Assembly (NCBI GenBank): GCA_964616145.1
Contig: CAZTRD010000035.1
Location: 1-8,758, forward strand
From: JAQTNP01 sp964616145
Lineage (GTDB): Bacteria; Patescibacteriota; Minisyncoccia; Minisyncoccales; PEYH01
Direction: 5' to 3'
Length of the DNA: 8,758 nucleotides
The notes beneath the pieces are model-generated. The model searched no databases. It was given only the letters and a program-made list of their open reading frames with translations, and was not told where the DNA came from. Below are positions 4,670-8,758 of the stretch, piece after piece; position 1 is the stretch's first letter, and each line of letters begins with the position of its first letter. The position numbers and the translations under genes are program-made.

Positions 4670-7600
4670 TTATCTTAACGTTACCTCTTGATTCTGGAAT
4701 GTAATCTTTTGCCTTCTTTGTCTGATCAGCCAGAATAACAAGTAGAATATTCCGACAGCCAGCAAAGTAATACATACTAAGATTAAAGCTAGCCAGAATA
4801 ACCAACCTCTTAATATTTCTGAGATAGAAGCAGTTCCAAGACTGGTTCCTTTTGCTCCGGAAAGAGCAATGCCGATATAGTCAGTTACAGAAATATTTTG
4901 AGCTACAGCCTGGGCAGTAAATCCAATATCTGTCTTAGACAAATCAATGGATCCTGCTTTAGCTATTTTACCGCTAAAGGTAATAGTCTTGATTCCTTTG
5001 CTTGCAGCTTGAGTTAAAGTAACTCCGGTTCTAATATCTCCGCCATATGGAATGCCATCAATCTTTATATCATTATTAGGTGTAATTTCTGATGGGATAG
5101 CAGCAGTTAAAACAACATTGCTTAAATCACTGTCTCCATTATTGGCAAAGATTAACAAGAATTCAAGTGTAGTATCTGGGGTGGTAGATATGGATTGCTG
5201 CCAATCCCCTACCTCTCCTGATATCTTTCCAAGCAATGACACGCTCATTGTTGTTGTTTTGCAATCAGCAGCACAGCTGCAAGGCGTTTCTTCGCATCCG
5301 CATATTCCATCTCCGCAATGTTCGCAATTGTCGCAATAATCTTTTGAATCCTTAGCGCAAGTTGTTCCATCGCATTTTAATGTGTTAGTACATTTTCCGG
5401 TAGAACAGCCGTCTAAAGTACAGGTATTGCTGTCATCGCATGATTTGTATTTAGCCCCCATGTTTCCGCTGGCATCAAACCAATACACATCATTGTTATA
5501 GCAACCCTTGGTCAAGGTTTGGTTGCAGCTTGTTTTGTATACACAGGTCTGGTTTCCAGCACTGCATCCTTCTCCGCTAGAGCAATAATCAGCTGTTAAC
5601 CAAGTAGTCCATGAACCCCAATTGCTCCAGGTTCCGCTGCAGGTTGCGCTGGTTCCTGAACAATATTGATATTTAGTTCTTAATCTTTTCCCAACATCTG
5701 ATCCGCAGCCAGTTCCCCAAGGACAAGAATATTCAACTTCTGACTCAGTATTACAGATTGTTGCATTTGTTTTGTAATGGCATCCATCACAGCATGCCCC
5801 ACTAGTACATTCGCATTGGCTTACGCATTGGCCATTGCTGCAAGTTTGGTTGCCAAGACAATCCTGATACAATTGCTGTTCAGTATTTGTATATGAATAG
5901 CATGAACTTCCAGAGCATCCCTTGTTGTAACAAGTTCTTGATCTGTAAACGTCTCCATTATAGCAATAGGCTTGATTGAAATTGTCGCAATGATTATCTC
6001 CGCAATCTTGATATCTATTTTGTGGCTGGCCTAAATAGTTTAAATACCATACATCATTGTCATAGCAACCCAATGTATTGCATGTATATCCGCATCCGCA
6101 GCTTGAATCATTGTAGCAGCTGTATGTACAACTGCCTCCTGAACAATACCATTGAGGTCTTTGATTGCTTGCGCAAGTTCCATAGTCACAAGAAGTATCG
6201 CCGGAACAAGTGCTGGTTGTACCCCATTCCAAACAGGTATCAGAATCATAGTTTCCGCAAGTTCTCACAGCATTTCCTACGCATTCATTTTGTCCGGAAT
6301 ATGAACATTCATTAGTACAAGATGGCTGACAGCTTGAATCAGAATAGCAGGAATATGTGCAGCTGCCTCCAGAGCAATACCATTGAGGTCTTTGTGAGCT
6401 GGAACAAGTTCCATATCCGCAAGAAGTGCTTCCGGAACATGTTGATACAGTTCCCCATTCAAGACATGTGTCAGAGTCGTAGTTTCCGCAGGTTCTTACT
6501 CCATTGCCATAGCATTCATTTTGTCCGGAATATGAGCACTCATTGGTACAAGTAGGACAAGATTGCTGAACTGTTACAGAACAGTTAGCATATCCTGACT
6601 GGCTACCAGAAGTTACATATATAGTAGTAGTTTTAATTCCCGAACTTGAATATAATTGAGAACAATTCTGGCTGGTGCCAGTACAATCTCCTGTCCAGGA
6701 ATATGTATATGATCCTGATCCTCCTGATACAGAAGAAGTAAATGATACTGTTTGTCCAATTTCAGCAGGGTTTGGAGATCCACTGCAGCTTACACTGACT
6801 GGATTAGTATATCCGCAGCTAGGACTGTTTGGAATATCAGTATATGAACATCCGCTTCCACAGCTTGATCCGCAATTACAATGATATTGTCTTAATGTGG
6901 TTCCTACACATGTATCACTAGGACAATTAGTAGTTGCCCCCCATTCTAAGCAGGTATCTGAGTCGTAGTTTCCGCAGGTTTGATATGAGTTATCATTTAA
7001 ACATTGTTTTTGTCCGGAATATGAACAATCGTTTGTACAGGTTGGTCCGCAGCTTGAATCATTGTAGCAGCTGTATGTGCAGCTGCCTCCAGAGCAATAC
7101 CATTGAGGTCTTTGTGAGCTGGAACAAGTTCCATATCCGCAAGAAGTGCTTCCGGAACATGTTGATACAGTTCCCCATTCAAGACATGTGTCAGAGTCGT
7201 AGTTTCCGCAGGTTCTTACTCCATTGCCATAGCATTCATTTTGTCCGGAATATGAACATTCATTGGTACAGCATGAAGAGCCGCATGTGCAAGATCCGTT
7301 AGAACATTGTCCTGAAGGGCACAAGACCGGGCTAGACCAATCGGTGCAGCCGTCAGAATTGTGATCGCTACAGGTTTGATAAGAATTGCTTCCCCAACAT
7401 CTTTTTGATCCGGAAACGCATTCATTGGTACAAGTTGGTCCGCAACTTGAATCAGAATAGCAAGAATATGTGCAGCTTCCGCCTGAACAGAGCCATTGTG
7501 GTCTTTGAGTATCTGCACAAGATCCGTAACCACAAGAAGTTGAACCACTGCAAGCGTTGCTCAATCCCCATTCCAGGCATGAATCAGAATCATAGTTACC

Positions 7601-8296
7601 GCATGTTCTCACAGCATTACCAGCACATTCTGTTTGTCCGGAATATGAGCATTCATTAGTACAACTTGGCTGACAAGTATAATCAGAGTAACAGGAATAT
7701 GTACATGTACCTGAGCCAGAGCAATACCATTGAGGTCTCTGTGAACTAGAACAAGATCCGTAACCGCAAGATGTTGATCCTGAACAAGTGCTGCTATTCC
7801 CCCATTCTAAACAAGTGTCTGAATCATAGTTTCCGCAGGTTTGAACCGTTGCAGTTCCACTGCATCTTTTCTGTCCAGAGTATGAGCATTCATTGGTGCA
7901 AGAAGGCTGGCAGCTAGAAGATGTATAGCAGGTATATGTGCATGTTCCCGCTCCAGAACAGTACCATTGAGGTTTCTGTGAGCTTGAACAAGTTCCATAG
8001 TCACAAGCAGTGCTGCCTGAACAGGTGCTTACCGCCCCCCATTCGTAGCATGAGTCGCTATCGTAATTGCTGACGCAGGTTTGGTATCCTGTGGTAGAAT
8101 TACATCTCTTTGTCCCAGGACTACATTCATTGGTGCAACAGCTTGTGCAACCAGAAGATCCCCCATCAACAATGATGGCTTGGCTAAAGGAAATATACAC
8201 TAAGTTAATTAACAATACCAAGGTTAAGATAGAGATCATCATGAATATGATCTTTCTCAAACTTGTTTTTGACTGAACAATGTTTGTATTTTCCAT
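4670..8296 (-). CDS. Large secreted Cys-rich repeat protein with C-terminal membrane anchor
   Basis: 1208 residues; no gene name recognised. N-terminal signal peptide: basic 1-15, hydrophobic 16-36, likely signal peptidase I cut after S-Q-A40. Residues 54-734 hold eight repeats of about 77 residues starting CTNEC or CTNDC and carrying a TCGNYDSD-type motif, EWG, CSGSTSCGYG, QRPQWYCSG and SCTYSCY; complete units have 12 Cys. Units 4 (289-342) and 6 (420-483) are shortened. A PKD/Ig-like domain (about 497-578) splits units 6 and 7. Then come diverse Cys-rich modules (735-1012), including a WxxW run (W890-W899), a CDDSNTCTLDGC slime-mould-repeat-like motif (953-964) and CGDGIC...CAADC (994-1012). 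A DUF11/CARDB-like beta domain (about 1016-1145), a membrane helix (about 1164-1190) and a basic cytoplasmic tail end it. The layout suggests a disulfide-stiffened stalk displayed outside, perhaps an adhesin; function is inference. No Shine-Dalgarno site precedes the ATG. Monocistronic, with its own promoter and terminator. Confidence 0.92.
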   Translation of the reverse strand: MENTNIVQSKTSLRKIIFMMISILTLVLLINLVYISFSQAIIVDGGSSGCTSCCTNECSPGTKRCNSTTGYQTCVSNYDSDSCYEWGAVSTCSGSTACDYGTCSSSQKPQWYCSGAGTCTYTCYTSSSCQPSCTNECSYSGQKRCSGTATVQTCGNYDSDTCLEWGNSSTCSGSTSCGYGSCSSSQRPQWYCSGSGTCTYSCYSDYTCQPSCTNECSYSGQTECAGNAVRTCGNYDSDSCLEWGLSNACSGSTSCGYGSCADTQRPQWLCSGGSCTYSCYSDSSCGPTCTNECVSGSKRCWGSNSYQTCSDHNSDGCTDWSSPVLCPSGQCSNGSCTCGSSCCTNECSYSGQNECYGNGVRTCGNYDSDTCLEWGTVSTCSGSTSCGYGTCSSSQRPQWYCSGGSCTYSCYNDSSCGPTCTNDCSYSGQKQCLNDNSYQTCGNYDSDTCLEWGATTNCPSDTCVGTTLRQYHCNCGSSCGSGCSYTDIPNSPSCGYTNPVSVSCSGSPNPAEIGQTVSFTSSVSGGSGSYTYSWTGDCTGTSQNCSQLYSSSGIKTTTIYVTSGSQSGYANCSVTVQQSCPTCTNECSYSGQNECYGNGVRTCGNYDSDTCLEWGTVSTCSGSTSCGYGTCSSSQRPQWYCSGGSCTYSCYSDSSCQPSCTNECSYSGQNECVGNAVRTCGNYDSDTCLEWGTTSTCSGDTSCDYGTCASNQRPQWYCSGGSCTYSCYNDSSCGCGYTCNTLGCYDNDVWYLNYLGQPQNRYQDCGDNHCDNFNQAYCYNGDVYRSRTCYNKGCSGSSCYSYTNTEQQLYQDCLGNQTCSNGQCVSQCECTSGACCDGCHYKTNATICNTESEVEYSCPWGTGCGSDVGKRLRTKYQYCSGTSATCSGTWSNWGSWTTWLTADYCSSGEGCSAGNQTCVYKTSCNQTLTKGCYNNDVYWFDASGNMGAKYKSCDDSNTCTLDGCSTGKCTNTLKCDGTTCAKDSKDYCDNCEHCGDGICGCEETPCSCAADCKTTTMSVSLLGKISGEVGDWQQSISTTPDTTLEFLLIFANNGDSDLSNVVLTAAIPSEITPNNDIKIDGIPYGGDIRTGVTLTQAASKGIKTITFSGKIAKAGSIDLSKTDIGFTAQAVAQNISVTDYIGIALSGAKGTSLGTASISEILRGWLFWLALILVCITLLAVGIFYLLFWLIRQRRQKITFQNQEVTLR
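6354..6535 (-). repeat. 182-bp exact direct repeat, copy in unit 7
   Basis: Identical base for base to 7074-7255, with an offset of exactly 720 bp (240 codons). It covers most of unit 7. Other units are clearly diverged at the nucleotide level, so this pair is a recent duplication or gene conversion, or a short-read assembly artefact. Confidence 0.95.
7074..7255 (-). repeat. 182-bp exact direct repeat, copy in unit 5
   Basis: Partner of the copy at 6354-6535. The identity stops sharply on both sides (a g/a difference at 7256 against 6536, and at 7073 against 6353), and the units that follow differ. Confidence 0.95.
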
Positions 8297-8329
8297 ATTT
8301 TTAAATGTTATGTTTTCTATAATTTTTAA

Positions 8330-8352
8330 GCCAAAATGTCAATAGTTTTGGC
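8330..8352. promoter_or_regulatory. Inverted repeat in the leader of the Cys-rich gene
   Basis: GCCAAAA (8330-8336) and TTTTGGC (8346-8352) form a perfect 7-bp inverted repeat around 9 nt. It lies about 3 to 25 nt after the predicted transcription start, so it could be a repressor operator or a 5' mRNA hairpin. The loop contains a second TTGACA (minus strand, 8342-8337), with TATAGA 15 nt downstream, a poorer alternative promoter. Confidence 0.5.
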
Positions 8353-8361
8353 AGTGTCTAT

Positions 8362-8390
8362 ATTATACATCTTGTTGTTATTTGTGTCAA
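8362..8390 (-). promoter_or_regulatory. Consensus sigma70 promoter of the Cys-rich protein gene
   Basis: On the minus strand TTGACA (8390-8385), a 17-nt spacer and TATAAT (8367-8362) match the sigma70 consensus at all twelve positions with optimal spacing. The predicted start near 8355 gives a leader of about 58 nt. The -35 directly abuts the T-rich tail of the upstream terminator. Strong basal transcription is expected unless repressed. Confidence 0.88.
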
Positions 8391-8422
8391 GAGAAACGGC
8401 CACCCTTTTGAGGGGGTGGCCG
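8389..8422 (-). terminator. Intrinsic terminator of the 74-residue protein gene
   Basis: On the minus strand CGGCCACCC (8422-8414) pairs with GGGTGGCCG (8405-8397) around an 8-nt loop, followed by TTTCTCTT (8396-8389). The strong 9-bp stem lies 30 nt after the stop codon at 8453 and separates this gene from the promoter that follows directly. Confidence 0.85.
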
Positions 8423-8452
8423 GCTGGGCGTGGAGGAGCGGAGGAGAACGCG

Positions 8453-8677
8453 CTAGGCGAGATCGAGCTGCTGCTCGATGGCGAAGAGCGTTTCTTCGCC
8501 GAACTTCCCATCGGCGATGAGATTCTCCTCGTTGTACTTGCGGAGGATCAAAGTGGCCTGCACCATCTTGATCCGCTGTGTCAGCTCTTCTTGCTCTCTT
8601 CGCAGCTCTCTCTCTTCGGCGAGTTTGGCCTGCAAACGAGCAATGTCTTCCAAAAGCTGCGCCTTGGTTTTCTCCAT
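8453..8677 (-). CDS. Small coiled-coil protein, possible partial peptidoglycan-binding motif
   Basis: 74 residues; no family recognised with certainty. Residues 1-45 are highly charged and heptad-like (leucines with runs of E, R and K), a likely coiled coil. The C-terminus carries D56-G-x-F59-G60-x-x-T63-x-x-A66-I67, which resembles the second half of peptidoglycan-binding domain 1 (DGxFGxxTxxAV), but the first half of that domain is absent. No signal peptide or membrane segment is seen, so a cytoplasmic role is more likely than a wall role. The ATG at 8677 is chosen because GAGGTG (8689-8684) lies 6 nt upstream; a TTG at 8728 would extend the frame by 17 residues without an evident ribosome site. 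GC is about 58%, well above the division genes. It has its own terminator. Confidence 0.7.
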   Translation of the reverse strand: MEKTKAQLLEDIARLQAKLAEERELRREQEELTQRIKMVQATLILRKYNEENLIADGKFGEETLFAIEQQLDLA

Positions 8678-8728
8678 CTGGTTCACCTCACTTTCCCGTA
8701 GGATTGCGAATTCCGTTTTGAAGTGCAA

Positions 8729-8750
8729 CTGAAATGAGATAACATTTCAG
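8729..8750. repeat. 8-bp inverted repeat upstream of the 74-residue gene
   Basis: CTGAAATG (8729-8736) and CATTTCAG (8743-8750) are perfect inverted copies around 6 nt. They lie 52-73 nt upstream of the ATG at 8677. An operator or a leader hairpin are both possible; the window ends 8 nt later, so the promoter cannot be placed. Confidence 0.45.
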
Positions 8751-8758
8751 CATGAAAA

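Larger units (their letters stand above)
6095..8137 (-). repeat. Coding tandem repeat array, eight Cys-rich units of about 230 bp
   Basis: Each unit encodes about 77 residues beginning CTNEC or CTNDC. Units by residue: 54-132, 133-211, 212-288, 289-342 (short), 343-419, 420-483 (short, followed by a PKD-like insert), 583-659 and 660-734. Cys spacing and the N-Y-D-S-D, E-W-G and Q-R-P-Q-W motifs are the most constant; the most variable stretch lies between the CSYSGQ motif and TCGNYD. Confidence 0.92.

Noticed and set aside
6934..7302. + strand 122-codon frame and similar frames across the Cys-rich gene
   Set aside because: Shadows produced by the repetitive codons of the long minus-strand gene; they lack ribosome sites and repeat with the array.
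6095..8137. CRISPR array suggested by regularly spaced repeats
   Set aside because: The repeats are about 230 bp, mostly diverged and lie in one continuous reading frame; they encode protein units.
8336..8701. + strand 121-codon reading frame
   Set aside because: It is antisense to the 74-residue gene, which has a good ribosome site and terminator, and it runs through that terminator and the consensus promoter.

Overview
The window reads as bacterial DNA using the standard genetic code: TGA ends three of the genes and Trp is read from TGG. Its backbone is a compact division operon (mraZ, rsmH, ftsL, ftsI/pbpB). The very small FtsL, the tight 4-nt ATGA overlaps, the general lack of Shine-Dalgarno sites on the AT-rich genes, a very large Cys-rich surface protein and an exactly 100-base N run typical of scaffolding all suggest a metagenome-assembled genome, plausibly a Candidate Phyla Radiation (Patescibacteria/Parcubacteria-like) bacterium. 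That placement is inference; no marker here proves it.

Layout. 1-215: two minus-strand tRNA genes, Glu(CUC) then Ser(UGA), 6 nt apart. 216-304: a short divergent promoter region in which the -35 boxes of the tRNA promoter and of the next gene overlap. 305-916 (+): a CDP-alcohol phosphatidyltransferase-family membrane protein with one catalytic Asp of the signature replaced by Val, ending in a hairpin. 935-4278 (-): the four-gene division operon, transcribed mraZ > rsmH > ftsL > ftsI. 4279-4428: its control region, with a sigma70-type promoter embedded in GTGG boxes at exact 10-bp spacing (a probable MraZ operator) that also carries DnaA-box-like sequences. 4429-4528: assembly gap. 4529-4643: a GC-rich hairpin and the intrinsic terminator of the next gene. 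4670-8296 (-): a 1208-residue secreted, C-terminally anchored Cys-rich repeat protein. 8297-8452: its consensus promoter and a leader inverted repeat, preceded by the terminator of the next gene. 8453-8677 (-): a 74-residue coiled-coil protein with a possible partial peptidoglycan-binding motif.

How it fits together. The division operon supplies a transcriptional regulator (MraZ), the 16S rRNA methyltransferase RsmH, the divisome scaffold FtsL and the septal transpeptidase. The Cys-rich protein is an independent monocistronic unit with its own promoter and terminator, and is most likely an adhesin or other extracellular interaction protein. Two genes, the CDP-alcohol transferase and the 74-residue protein, stand out by higher GC (about 50% and 58% in sampled stretches, against about 35-38% in the division operon) and strong Shine-Dalgarno sites. 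The points most worth following up are the periodic operator at 4285-4370, the architecture and internal 182-bp exact duplication of the Cys-rich protein, and the degenerate active site of the CDP-alcohol transferase.
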